A stretch of DNA of 34,279 bases. Origin: Microbacteriaceae bacterium (GTDB lineage: Bacteria; Actinomycetota; Actinomycetes; Actinomycetales; Microbacteriaceae). The translations under genes were made by a program, and so were the position numbers. Positions 1 through 6,543 of the stretch are shown piece by piece. Below the pieces are notes generated by a model. That model searched no databases and had not been told where the DNA came from. It was given only the letters and a program-made list of their open reading frames with translations. The stretch spans positions 1 through 34,279 of the forward strand of contig JAODMW010000185.1 in NCBI GenBank assembly GCA_025464815.1, written 5' to 3'. Every line of letters begins with the position of its first letter. Within the stretch, counting starts at the first letter, position 1.

Positions 1-476
1 AGAGCGTGGGCAATGGATGCGGCCGTGAGGTGTGCTCCGTATTCGACGACGGCGAATGAGGTGGTCGGGTTTCTTGCTAGCAGGGCGGATGAAAACGGAA
101 TCAGCGCAACAAGTCCGAGAAAGAGTAGGTTCAACCAGACGAGCGGATGGTCGGCTGCGATGAGCAGCTCGGACTGGGTTCTGTTGCCGAACCAGAGGAC
201 GCCGACGGTGATGAAAGTCAGCGCGTATGTGAGCAATGTGGGAGTTGCCTCTAGGAATTGTTCGGGCAGCTTGGATGGGGGTCCAGTTGGGACGTGCACC
301 TCAAGTACGATCAGCGTCATCACGATGGCGAAGACAGCGTCCGAGGGTGCCTCCATCCGTCTTGTCGATCCGCGGCCGGGCCGCCCCACGTCCGGTTTCA
401 GTGCTTCGTTATCGTTTGTGTGCCCTCTCTTTTTTGCATTCTGGCTGGGTTCGGCGCCGTCGGCTGCGGACGCCAT
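1..476 (-). CDS. TMEM175/DUF1211-family membrane protein, 3' end outside the window
   Basis: Reading leftward from an ATG at 476, an open frame of about 158 codons runs off the left edge without a stop. After a polar N-terminal tail of about 45 residues comes RRMEAPSDAVFAIVMTLIVL, which matches the first transmembrane signature of the TMEM175 potassium-channel family (usual form R-x-E-A-F-S-D-G-V-F-A-I). Further hydrophobic segments follow, including one with LLTYALTFITVGVLWFGN and one with LVWLNLLFLGLVALIPFSSA. The family forms tetrameric K+ channels in the cytoplasmic membrane; conduction here is inferred. The family phenylalanine before SD is proline in this protein. The start overlaps the stop of the upstream SDR gene (TGATG) with GGAAG about 7 bases before it, so the two are probably translationally coupled. 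Confidence 0.8.
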   Translation of the reverse strand, partial: MASAADGAEPSQNAKKRGHTNDNEALKPDVGRPGRGSTRRMEAPSDAVFAIVMTLIVLEVHVPTGPPSKLPEQFLEATPTLLTYALTFITVGVLWFGNRTQSELLIAADHPLVWLNLLFLGLVALIPFSSALLARNPTTSFAVVEYGAHLTAASIAHA

Positions 477-1240
477 CACAAACGACTTCCGGTCAGTTGC
501 GCGCACAGGTCGACGAGCTCATCTTGGAATCGAATGTCGTGGATTGCCGGCTGAGTCGTGGCGGACTTCTGGTGGAAGTAATAGCCACCTGTTCCTCCAG
601 CTTTCGGATCGCTGGCTTCCGCCAGCCATACTTGAGTGACGTGCGCGAGAGCAAGGTCGTCGGGCGCGCTGGCCCCGCCCATCTTGGTCGCCACCCACCC
701 AGGTTCCAGGGCGTTGGACGCTATGTCTGGGCGTGTCCGAGCGAGCGCCATTGCGAGGGTCGCGTCGAAGAGTTTGCTGTCGCAATATGCCTGGTATCCG
801 TTCCACTGCCGCGTAGTCCAGTCATAATCCGTGGTTGACGCATCGCCTTGGCGATGTAGCCCGGAACTCAGCCACACGAGACGTTGCGCCGGAATGAGTG
901 CGGTGAGCAAGTACGGGGCGAGGACGTTGATCTGGAAGACGTGCGCGTGACCGTCGATGGTTTCGATGCGGCGGGGCTCCCGGTATCCGACACCGACATT
1001 GTGAATGATCGCGTCGACCCCACCGGCATCGTTCACCTGCCGGGAAATCGAGCGGACATCTTCCAACAAAGTGGCATCACCGATGGCAACCGTCGATAGC
1101 CTCGGCAGGGTGGTGAGAACCTCATCGGCCCTGACGTGGTTGCGGGCGTGCGCGATGACCTGATGACCGTCCTCGAGGAGCTGCCGTGCCGCTGCGAGGC
1201 CGAGCCCGTCGGTCGAGCCAGTGATCAGAATACGGCTCAC
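476..1240 (-). CDS. short-chain dehydrogenase/reductase (SDR)
   Basis: A 254-residue NAD(P)-dependent oxidoreductase of the classical SDR fold. The cofactor loop TGSTDGLG lies at residues 7-14. HNVG at 80-83 stands in for the usual NNAG. Catalytic Ser is at 125/126, and Tyr152 and Lys156 form the YCDSK motif. The substrate is not recognisable. The length is normal for the family and the C-terminus is not truncated. The GTG start at 1240 overlaps the stop of an upstream SDR-like remnant by GTGA, and its own stop overlaps the TMEM175-type gene downstream, so the three lie in one leftward unit. The family call is firm; any more specific name would be a guess. Confidence 0.88.
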   Translation of the reverse strand: MSRILITGSTDGLGLAAARQLLEDGHQVIAHARNHVRADEVLTTLPRLSTVAIGDATLLEDVRSISRQVNDAGGVDAIIHNVGVGYREPRRIETIDGHAHVFQINVLAPYLLTALIPAQRLVWLSSGLHRQGDASTTDYDWTTRQWNGYQAYCDSKLFDATLAMALARTRPDIASNALEPGWVATKMGGASAPDDLALAHVTQVWLAEASDPKAGGTGGYYFHQKSATTQPAIHDIRFQDELVDLCAQLTGSRL

Positions 1241-1385
1241 ACCAGCACAGCCCCTCCGTCAACGCTGATGATCGTGCCGGTAGCCATCTCCTGCTCCATC
1301 GCATAAACGTAAGCAAGCGCAACATCGTGCGTCTCGCCCGCGTTCCCGCTGGTCAGCACGACCGAACCTGGCTCTCCTTTAGGTG
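1237..1385 (-). pseudogene. C-terminal remnant of a second SDR gene
   Basis: In the frame ending at the TGA 1239-1237, the translation contains GSVVLTSG, typical of the strand just before the SDR catalytic serine. Within a few residues it continues as GETHDVALAYVYAMEQEMAT and then TGTIISVDGGAVLV, the usual SDR C-terminus. The Rossmann motif and the Tyr-Lys catalytic region are missing, so two distant parts of the family appear joined by an internal deletion and the 5' part is lost. No convincing in-frame start is visible. An SD-like GAGGAG with ATGATG at about 1387-1393 leads into another frame that stops after 12 codons. The GTGA overlap with the next gene survives. Decay is inferred from the missing parts. 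Confidence 0.6.
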
Positions 1386-1490
1386 CATCATATTCTCCTC
1401 GCTTCGTCCTGTTTTTGGGTCTCGTGCGATCTCATATGCCCATCGAAGAGCTCGTTGCACCGCCTTGGAATTTTCCGAATTACAGCGAAC

Positions 1491-1530
1491 GGTAGTCGTT
1501 TGCAGTTAGGCCTGCAAACTCCCAACTACC
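1491..1530. repeat. nested inverted repeat
   Basis: GTTTGCAG (1498-1505) and CTGCAAAC (1512-1519) are perfect 8-base arms around the loop TTAGGC. They are flanked outside by GGTAGT (1491-1496) and ACTACC (1525-1530), which are also complementary. The whole could form a long stem with small internal loops. It lies between the leftward SDR operon and the rightward padR, so it could be an operator or a transcription stop. No T-run follows on either strand. Confidence 0.5.
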
Positions 1531-1560
1531 AGGACCCGCCGATGCTGGGTTCCAATGCCC

Positions 1561-1587
1561 TCGTGGCCCTCGTGGCCCTCGTGGCTC
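1561..1587. repeat. three tandem copies of a 9-base unit
   Basis: TCGTGGCCC is repeated twice exactly (1561-1569 and 1570-1578), and a third copy at 1579-1587 differs at one base. It lies in DNA without a convincing gene. Slipped-strand duplication would explain it; no function is evident. Confidence 0.6.
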
Positions 1588-1916
1588 CTAGTCGTCCTGT
1601 GGCAGCCACTACTCCAGCGAGTTAAGGGAAGCTCCCTCTCCGCCCAGGAAGCGACTTGTCGCCATCGGTCCGGGGAACGAAGGTTGGACGTCGATACGCT
1701 TCGCCTTCTCGCCACTTGATAGGTGACGCCTCAAGCGACCCGTACCGAGTGGAGGTCCACGCCGCTGCCCGCGCGCGGGGCAGCGGCAAAGTCCTCCAAA
1801 CCGGAAGCACACACAACGTGTCCAACTTGTGGGGCGCAGTTCAGGACTTCATCCCGAGCTGCCAGAGCAGCAGAGCGGGAATTCGAGCAGGCAAACCAAT
1901 ACTTGCACTTTCGCTC

Positions 1917-1934
1917 TTAACGATATATCGTAAA
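1917..1934. promoter_or_regulatory. palindromic candidate operator upstream of padR
   Basis: ACGATATATCGT at 1920-1931 is a perfect 12-base palindrome, and it extends to 18 bases with a single mismatched pair. It lies about 60 bases before the PadR start codon, in the most AT-rich part of the leader. PadR proteins often repress their own gene through AT-rich dyads, so this is a plausible autoregulatory site. Confidence 0.5.
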
Positions 1935-1936
1935 CA

Positions 1937-1957
1937 CATCGCAGAAGTTCTGCGATG
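1937..1957. promoter_or_regulatory. perfect 10-base inverted repeat in the padR leader
   Basis: CATCGCAGAA and TTCTGCGATG are exactly complementary arms around a single central G. A further GCAGAA follows at 1970-1975. A one-base centre is too tight for an RNA hairpin without opening the inner pairs, so a dimeric DNA-binding site fits better than an attenuator. It sits 35 bases before the padR start codon and could be a second operator. Confidence 0.5.
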
Positions 1958-1991
1958 GCTCATTCTTGAGCAGAACGAAAGGTGCTGCGAA

Positions 1992-2594
1992 ATGAAACGC
2001 AACCACTACACACACGAAGCGCGATTCCATCACGACCCTGCGGAACACGGACATGGACACGGGTTTCCCGGCGGCCCGGGGACCGGCGGCCGAGGATTCG
2101 GCGGTCCGGGATTCGGAGGCGGATTCGGCGGCGGGTTCGGACCACGCGGCCCCCGTCGCGCAACCAAGGGCGACATCCGTTCCGTGATCCTGTCCCTGCT
2201 CTCCGAGGGGCCGTCCAACGGCTACGGCCTGATCAAGGCCATCGCCGAGAAGACCGGCGGTGCCTGGCGCCCGAGCCCCGGCTCGGTCTATCCGACGCTG
2301 CAGCAACTGGTCGACGAGGAGCTCATCGTCTCCAATGGAGACGGCCGCAAGACCGAATTCGAACTCACGGATGCGGGCGAGACCTACGTCGCGGACCACG
2401 CGGATGATTTTGCCAAGGCCTGGGATGCAACTCCCGGGCGCTCACAGGAGGCCGGCGCGTTCTTCGAGAGCGCGGGCAAGCTGATGGGCGTCATCGCCCA
2501 GTTCCGCCACGCCGCGACGGACGAGCAGCGCAAGGCCGCAGTCGAGAAGCTCGACGAGACCCGTCGCGCGCTCTACCTCATCCTCGCCGAGTAG
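1992..2594 (+). CDS. PadR-family transcriptional regulator
   Basis: A 200-residue protein. The start ATG at 1992 is preceded by GAAAGG at 1977-1982; the frame is open further upstream but without family resemblance. The N-terminus is a His- and Gly-rich tail of about 55 residues (HGHGHG, then many GGFG-type repeats), common in actinobacterial PadR proteins. The winged helix-turn-helix follows from about residue 58: IRSVILSLL, SNGYGLIKAI, SPGSVYPTLQQL, then the wing with DGRKTEFELT. A C-terminal helical part ends in RRALYLILAE and probably dimerises. PadR proteins repress genes for drug efflux or phenolic stress; the ligand and targets are unknown. The His-rich tail could bind metal, but this is not shown. 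Two palindromes precede the gene and suggest autoregulation. Confidence 0.9.
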   Translation: MKRNHYTHEARFHHDPAEHGHGHGFPGGPGTGGRGFGGPGFGGGFGGGFGPRGPRRATKGDIRSVILSLLSEGPSNGYGLIKAIAEKTGGAWRPSPGSVYPTLQQLVDEELIVSNGDGRKTEFELTDAGETYVADHADDFAKAWDATPGRSQEAGAFFESAGKLMGVIAQFRHAATDEQRKAAVEKLDETRRALYLILAE

Positions 2595-2633
2595 GCGTGC
2601 CGGCGCATGACCAGGCGCGAAATGCACATCGAA

Positions 2634-2665
2634 GAATGGCCGACCGGGCAACCGGCCGGCCATTC
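2634..2665 (+). terminator. hairpin downstream of padR
   Basis: Two 14-base arms, GAATGGCCGACCGG and CCGGCCGGCCATTC, pair with one mismatch around the loop GCAA. There is no long T-run, which is usual for high-GC actinobacteria. It lies between the convergent padR and marR genes and could end both transcripts. Confidence 0.7.
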
Positions 2666-2727
2666 GTGTTCTCCACGGAAAGCGGAAGCCACTCGACAGG
2701 AGGCCGCTAGCAACCCGTCCGGTATCC

Positions 2728-3219
2728 TCAGCTCGCGCCGAGCTCCTCGGTCGCGGTGAGTCCGGCATCGGCGGCACGCCCAAGAAAATCAGCCAGGACC
2801 GCGAGCTCGGCCTCGCTGTAGCCGGCGCAGATATCGTCCATCGAGCTGTTCATCCCCGAGTAGAGGCGAAAGAGCTCAGCGGTGCGGTCGGGGAGCGCCC
2901 TGATCAGCACGGCACGCCGGTCTGATGGCTCGCGGTCGCGTGCTATCCATCCGTTCCGTTCGAGCCGGTCGAGGATGCCGGTCATTGTCGCCGGATGCAG
3001 GCCGGCACGCCGGGAGAGGGCGCTCGGGCTGAGCGGACCGTGCTGGGCGATGAGATCGAGACAGTCGAGGTCGACGTCCTTGAGATCGACGTGGGCACCG
3101 ACCTGGTGATTGAGCAGGGAGATCTGGTTGCTCAGCGCGCGCAAAGTCCGCTTGATCTCGGTGCTCAACCGTCGTCGCTGCCGCATGGAGTTCGCGTCCT
3201 CAGTTTGCGTGGAATTCAT
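2728..3219 (-). CDS. MarR-family transcriptional regulator
   Basis: A protein of about 163 residues with the MarR winged helix. The recognition region is in the middle: LSPSALSRRAGLHPATMTGI, then LDRLERNGWIARDREPSDRR, the family's helix and wing with the D-R-R motif. Flanking helices form the dimer interface. It is divergent from an NAD(P)-binding oxidoreductase gene, and the AT-rich space between them holds an inverted repeat, so it probably controls that gene and itself. The start is uncertain. The ATG at 3219 lies inside the inverted repeat and almost under a TATCAT -10-like element. The second in-frame ATG at 3186 would leave a normal leader. The ligand is unknown. Confidence 0.88.
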   Translation of the reverse strand: MNSTQTEDANSMRQRRRLSTEIKRTLRALSNQISLLNHQVGAHVDLKDVDLDCLDLIAQHGPLSPSALSRRAGLHPATMTGILDRLERNGWIARDREPSDRRAVLIRALPDRTAELFRLYSGMNSSMDDICAGYSEAELAVLADFLGRAADAGLTATEELGAS

Positions 3220-3242
3220 ATGATATGCTTTTCGTATTATAT
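3218..3242. promoter_or_regulatory. AT-rich divergent promoter and candidate MarR operator
   Basis: ATATGATA (3218-3225) and TATTATAT (3235-3242) are inverted arms matching at 7 of 8 positions across 9 bases. Read rightward, TATTAT (3235-3240) is a possible -10 for the oxidoreductase. Read leftward, TATCAT is a possible -10 for marR. A dimer bound here would block both promoters. Confidence 0.45.
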
Positions 3243-3263
3243 CGTTTATGGAGGAGAGACATA

Positions 3264-3977
3264 ATGAAGATTGTCATCTTTGGAGCCAATGGTCCAACGG
3301 GGCAGCTCGCGACGAAGCAGGCGCTTGCCGAAGGGCACACTGTCACGGCGTTCACCCGGCACCCGGAGGCGTTCCCTCTTCGCGATGAAAATCTGCGGGT
3401 AATGCAGGGTGACGTGTTCGACCCCGCGTCTGTCGACCGCGCTGTCGCGGGACAGGATGCCGTGCTATCAACCCTCGGGGTGCCCTTCGGTCGCAAGAAG
3501 ATCAGCGTGTATTCGGTGGGTACCGCTCACATACTCGAGGCCATGAAGGACCACGGGGTGCGCCGACTGGTCGCCGTCAGCTCGAGTGCGGCCGACCCCG
3601 CAGTTCGCTTCCACGACACCGAGGGTGGGTTCTTCTTCGAGAAGATCCTCAAGCCGGTCATCATCTTCACCCTGGGGCGCACGCTCTATGCCGACATGTG
3701 GCGGATGGAAGAACTGCTCGAGGCCAGCGACGTCGACTGGACGGTCATCCGGCCCTCCGGTCTCTTCGAGACGACGGAGGTCACCGACTATCGCACGGCC
3801 GAGGCCGTCATCAACGGCAGGTTCACATCGAGGGCGGACCTGGCGGACTGCATGCTGCGCCAGCTCGGCGACGACAGTTATCTGCACAAAGCGGTGGCGG
3901 TGGCGACCTTCTCTGTGCAGCCTTCCGTGCTCGAACTCATCCGGAACGAGGCGCTGAGCAGCCCGGCGAAGGGCTGA
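3264..3977 (+). CDS. NAD(P)-binding oxidoreductase, NmrA-like atypical SDR
   Basis: A 237-residue single Rossmann-domain protein. The dinucleotide loop GANGPTGQ is at residues 7-14. Family landmarks follow: TRHPEAF after the second strand, GDVFD, AVLSTLG, RLVAVSSSAA and the late signature WTVIRPSGL. Such proteins reduce flavins or quinones, or act as NAD(P)-sensing partners; the substrate is unknown. The start is the ATG at 3264, with a strong GAGGAGAG ribosome site 7 bases before it. It is divergent from the MarR gene, which suggests induction by a small molecule or redox stress. It is followed by a hairpin, so it is probably a single-gene unit. Confidence 0.88.
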   Translation: MKIVIFGANGPTGQLATKQALAEGHTVTAFTRHPEAFPLRDENLRVMQGDVFDPASVDRAVAGQDAVLSTLGVPFGRKKISVYSVGTAHILEAMKDHGVRRLVAVSSSAADPAVRFHDTEGGFFFEKILKPVIIFTLGRTLYADMWRMEELLEASDVDWTVIRPSGLFETTEVTDYRTAEAVINGRFTSRADLADCMLRQLGDDSYLHKAVAVATFSVQPSVLELIRNEALSSPAKG

Positions 3978-3985
3978 ACGGATGC

Positions 3986-4008
3986 CTCGCCACGCTGGTC
4001 GTGGCGAG
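3986..4008 (+). terminator. hairpin between the oxidoreductase and MDR genes
   Basis: CTCGCCAC and GTGGCGAG are perfect 8-base arms around GCTGGTC, starting 9 bases after the oxidoreductase stop. No T-run follows, so strength as a terminator is uncertain. Confidence 0.55.
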
Positions 4009-4040
4009 AACACCGGCGTCAGGTGCCTAAAGTGGATGAC

Positions 4041-4982
4041 ATGGCGCAACGTTGGCTCGCATCCGAATTCGGTGGACCCGAGGTCCTCACACTCGAGGAC
4101 TTCGAGGTCGCGGCTCCCGGGCCGGGCGAGGTGACGGTCGAGGTTCGCGCGGTAGGCATCAATCCGACCGATTTCAAGCGCTTCGCGGGCTACTACGGAA
4201 GCGATCCGAGCATGCTGCCGGTCTATCCGGGCACGGAGCTGGCAGGTGTCATCTCCGCCATCGGGGCTGGCACGACGATCGCTTCGGGGGGTGGCGCAGT
4301 CGGCGACGAGGTGCTCGCCTTCCGTGTGAAAGGCGCCTATGCCACTGCCGTCACGCTGCCTGCCGCCGACGTCTTCGCCAAGCCGACGACCCTCGACTTC
4401 CCTCAGGCCGCAAACCTGCTGCTCGTCGGTGCGACGGCATCGGATGCCCTCAACGTCACGGGCGTTGGCGCCGGCGACACCCTCCTCGTCCATGGCGCGT
4501 CCGGCGCGGTCGGGGTGAGCGCCATACAGCAGGCCAGGCTTCTCGGCGCGCGCGTGATCGGCACGGCAAGCGAGCAGAACTTCGCGGTGCTCGAGCACTT
4601 CGGTGCCGAGCCGGTCGCCTATGGCGATGGCCTCGAGCAGCGCGTACGAGACCTGGCACCCGGCGGCGTCGACGCCGCCCTCGACACGGTAGGGACGGAT
4701 GAAGCGGTGCAGGTCTCCCTCGCAGTGGTCAGCAACCGCGACCGCATCGTGACCATCGCGGCCGCACCGAAGGCGAAGGAATTCGGTTTCATGGCGATCG
4801 GAGGCGGCAGTCCTGCGAGTGCCATCTATCGCGACTCCGTGCGCGGTCGCCTCATCACCCTCGCCGCCGAGGGGAAGCTCGTCGTACCGGTGGCCCGTAC
4901 CTTTCCGTTTGCGGAGGCGGTCGCCGCACTGCAGCTGCTCAAGAGCGGACATCCGGGCGGAAAACTCGCGCTCATCCCCTAG
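4041..4982 (+). CDS. zinc-binding-dehydrogenase-family NADP oxidoreductase (quinone-oxidoreductase-like MDR)
   Basis: A protein of about 313 residues of the medium-chain dehydrogenase/reductase superfamily. The N-terminal GroES-like domain shows PGPGEVTVEVRAVGINPTDF and YPGTELAGVI. The Rossmann domain shows LLVHGASGAVGVSAIQQARL, the AxxGxVG-type NADPH loop. The C-terminal end is HPGGKLALIP. The catalytic-zinc cysteines of alcohol dehydrogenases are absent, as in quinone oxidoreductases, so the enzyme should be zinc-independent and NADPH-linked. The ATG at 4041 is preferred over a GTG at 4023 because family proteins start near MAQRWLASEFGG; the Shine-Dalgarno match is weak in both cases. The substrate is probably a quinone or enone. 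Confidence 0.88.
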   Translation: MAQRWLASEFGGPEVLTLEDFEVAAPGPGEVTVEVRAVGINPTDFKRFAGYYGSDPSMLPVYPGTELAGVISAIGAGTTIASGGGAVGDEVLAFRVKGAYATAVTLPAADVFAKPTTLDFPQAANLLLVGATASDALNVTGVGAGDTLLVHGASGAVGVSAIQQARLLGARVIGTASEQNFAVLEHFGAEPVAYGDGLEQRVRDLAPGGVDAALDTVGTDEAVQVSLAVVSNRDRIVTIAAAPKAKEFGFMAIGGGSPASAIYRDSVRGRLITLAAEGKLVVPVARTFPFAEAVAALQLLKSGHPGGKLALIP

Positions 4983-5020
4983 TCGTACTGCTCCGGACGG
5001 TCATGCAGTACACCTAGGCT

Positions 5021-5326
5021 GTGCTCGTGGCATCCTCCGCGTCGATGCAGCCCCGTCGGTTCGAGCTCACGCTTCGCAAACCGTGGTTGGGCTGGACCCC
5101 GAAACCTACCGTCGTGCTCGATGGGCGGGGTCAGCCCGCGCAGTGGGGGACGGGAACGTGGCAGATTTCCGCGGAGGGCCCGACGGTCGTCAGAGTCTTT
5201 CTCTTCAACCGCCTCTGGAAGTTCGGGGCTGCGGAGTTCATCCTCGATGCGGAGCAGCCTGCTGCTCTCGTCTACTCGGCACCGAGGCTGCCATTCCTGC
5301 CGGGAAAACTCCGAATGGTTTCGTGA
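5021..5326 (+). CDS. small conserved-looking protein of unknown function
   Basis: A 101-residue frame from GTG 5021; an ATG at 5045 would give 93 residues and a more typical beginning (MQPRRFELTLRKPWLGW). No family is recognised. The protein is basic at the N-terminus, has no signal peptide or membrane segment, and has a beta-rich pattern with conserved-looking aromatics (PWLGWTPKPTVVLDG, WGTGTWQI, VFLFNRLWKFG). This resembles a single small beta-sandwich or barrel. Codon use is typical of the neighbours, which supports coding. It converges with the membrane-protein gene, whose stop lies 3 bases beyond its own. Confidence 0.65.
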   Translation: MLVASSASMQPRRFELTLRKPWLGWTPKPTVVLDGRGQPAQWGTGTWQISAEGPTVVRVFLFNRLWKFGAAEFILDAEQPAALVYSAPRLPFLPGKLRMVS

Positions 5327-5329
5327 CGA

Positions 5330-5692
5330 TCAGGCGAAGATCCTTATGCCGTTGAGCAGCTTGTTGAGCGGCGTCAGCAGGGCGAAGAAGGGTACGACAA
5401 GCCGCAGTCCGTAGACCAGCCCGGTGAGACCGAGGTACCCGCTGAACGCGAACAGCGCGATGCTGATCAGGCCGAGCACGAGAGCTGTGACGAGACCGGA
5501 TCTGGTGATGAACGGTGCAGCGAAGCCCACCGACGCGAAGACGATTCCGATGTCGGCAATGAATCCCCGGGTCGCGTGGTCCGAAAAACTGCCAACGAAG
5601 CACCAGAGCACGATTGCGATCGCCCAGAAGACCACGAAGATAAGCCCGGCGATCGGTTTCGGGACTTCATACCTGCCTGTGCCCACGGCCAT
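5330..5692 (-). CDS. small four-helix integral membrane protein, function unknown
   Basis: A 120-residue protein with four hydrophobic segments at about residues 14-33, 43-62, 66-85 and 88-108. It has short polar loops and a short cytoplasmic-looking N-terminal tail. No catalytic or binding motif is visible and no family is recognised. The start is the ATG at 5692, preceded by GAAAGAGGAG-like purines (5697-5708 on the minus strand). The lipoprotein gene lies upstream in the same direction, about 100 bases away, so co-transcription is possible. Confidence 0.75.
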   Translation of the reverse strand: MAVGTGRYEVPKPIAGLIFVVFWAIAIVLWCFVGSFSDHATRGFIADIGIVFASVGFAAPFITRSGLVTALVLGLISIALFAFSGYLGLTGLVYGLRLVVPFFALLTPLNKLLNGIRIFA

Positions 5693-5790
5693 CTGAACGC
5701 TCCTCTTTCATCTGAAGGGTCGAAATCGCGGAAGGTGCGTCTGCAGGACCCGAACAGATTCTATTCTTTCGCGAGCAGTGATCGAGGACC

Positions 5791-6315
5791 CTAGGGTTTC
5801 GGGTACTTCGGCCCCTGGTCCTTGAGAGTTCCTTCGACCCGGCCGGCCGGGTCGTATGCGACGCACAGAATCTCGCGGTCTCCCGTGCCCCAGCTCTCTT
5901 CGGAGGGGAAGTAGTAGGTGTAGTCGAGCGCGGTGGTGTCGAGGGCGGCGCCTACGAAGCTCTCGAAAGGCGCGATGCACTGCCTGTCGGCATCCACCTT
6001 GACCGCGCTGTCGCCGGGGAAGGTTCCATCGCCTTCGTCGATCCTCTGGCTGGCGATCACCTCGCTGTCGTGCGACACCGCGCAATCGACGATCGGAACT
6101 TCGGTGACCGTGCCGTCGTTGCCCACGGAGTTCTCGTCGTTGAGGCAGTCGCCTACCGTGACGCTGAACACGTCGGATTTCGGCCCATCTGTCGAAGTCG
6201 AACCCGAACCGCTGTTCGCGAGGTCGCCGATGATGCTGCAGCCGGAGAGCAGCATGGCTGCCACCGCGGTCAGGGTCAGGACGCGCGCCCAGTTGTGTGC
6301 GGCCGAGACTGGCAT
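5791..6315 (-). CDS. septum-formation-family lipoprotein
   Basis: A 174-residue secreted lipoprotein. The signal sequence ends in the lipobox LLSGC with the lipidated Cys at residue 26. A Ser/Gly/Thr-rich linker follows. The extracytoplasmic domain has paired cysteines (GDCLND, IVDCAVSHDSEV, DRQC, EILCVAYDP) and the pattern AVSHDSEVIASQ...FPG...YYFPSEESW of the actinobacterial septum-formation domain (PF13845-like). Related domains sit at the C-terminus of actinobacterial membrane proteins linked to division septa, but their biochemical role is unclear. The start ATG at 6315 has an AGGAAG ribosome site. The gene marks the left border of the catabolic cluster. Confidence 0.82.
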   Translation of the reverse strand: MPVSAAHNWARVLTLTAVAAMLLSGCSIIGDLANSGSGSTSTDGPKSDVFSVTVGDCLNDENSVGNDGTVTEVPIVDCAVSHDSEVIASQRIDEGDGTFPGDSAVKVDADRQCIAPFESFVGAALDTTALDYTYYFPSEESWGTGDREILCVAYDPAGRVEGTLKDQGPKYPKP

Positions 6316-6476
6316 CGGACTTCTTCCTCACTGACAGGACACTGCGTTCGAGTACTAAAGCTCGGCTTCACCTTAGCGAAAGCTGTGACCACTTCGGAGG
6401 TATGCCACCGAAGCCAATTGATCGCAGAAGGCTCATCCGCGACAGAGTCGGCGGCGTTGGTCGACGCGCTCCACGA

Positions 6477-6499
6477 CCTGCCCGATGACGGGCAGGTTT
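6477..6499 (+). terminator. intrinsic-terminator-like hairpin with no gene before it
   Basis: CCTGCCCG (6477-6484) and CGGGCAGG (6489-6496) form a perfect 8-base stem with loop ATGA, followed by TTT. It points rightward, but no rightward gene ends just before it. It could insulate the cluster promoter from read-through or be left from a deleted gene. Confidence 0.55.
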
Positions 6500-6526
6500 C
6501 GGATTGTGATAGAGGGATTCTCCAAT

Positions 6527-6543
6527 TTGGATATAAGATTCAA
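6527..6543. promoter_or_regulatory. TTGGAT-type candidate operator A with -10-like TATAAG
   Basis: TTGGAT-ATAAG-ATTCAA is a 17-base interrupted palindrome of the form TTGRAT-N5-ATYCAA. TATAAG inside it (6532-6537) is a good -10 candidate; no clear -35 is seen 17 bases upstream. Related sequences precede the PLP-enzyme gene (10045) and the binding-protein gene (13911). Repression by the GntR/FCD protein encoded at 9270 is the natural hypothesis. Confidence 0.45.

Larger units (their letters stand above)
1401..1991. other. non-coding stretch of about 590 bases upstream of padR
   Basis: No reading frame here has convincing family resemblance. The frame leading into padR is open upstream to 1656, but its translation is compositionally unlike a protein domain. 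A 65-codon plus frame at 1723-1920 carries one CPTCG pair and is not convincing either. The stretch holds a nested dyad (1491-1530), a 9-base tandem repeat (1561-1587) and the palindromes in front of padR. It may be a scar of earlier rearrangement, as the SDR remnant next to it suggests. Confidence 0.5.

Noticed and set aside
1505-1511. GTTAGGC as an integron attC core site
   Set aside because: No partner RYYYAAC core at the correct distance and no integrase gene; probably chance within a dyad.
1540-1565. tRNA T-arm-like GGGTTCCAATGCCC
   Set aside because: The loop does not fit TTCRANY and no acceptor, D or anticodon arm can be drawn around it.
1723-1920. Small plus-strand frame with a CPTCG pair, possible zinc-ribbon protein
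   Set aside because: Only one Cys pair, no ribosome site seen, poor composition and no family resemblance.
1656-1991. Long N-terminal extension of the PadR gene, open to 1656
   Set aside because: No family resemblance before residue 1 of the HGHG-tailed PadR, a ribosome site fits ATG 1992, and the extension would translate through two palindromes.
3468-4952. Long minus-strand frame of 494 codons
   Set aside because: It is the antisense shadow of the oxidoreductase and MDR genes; the translation is Arg/His/Asp-rich low-quality sequence.
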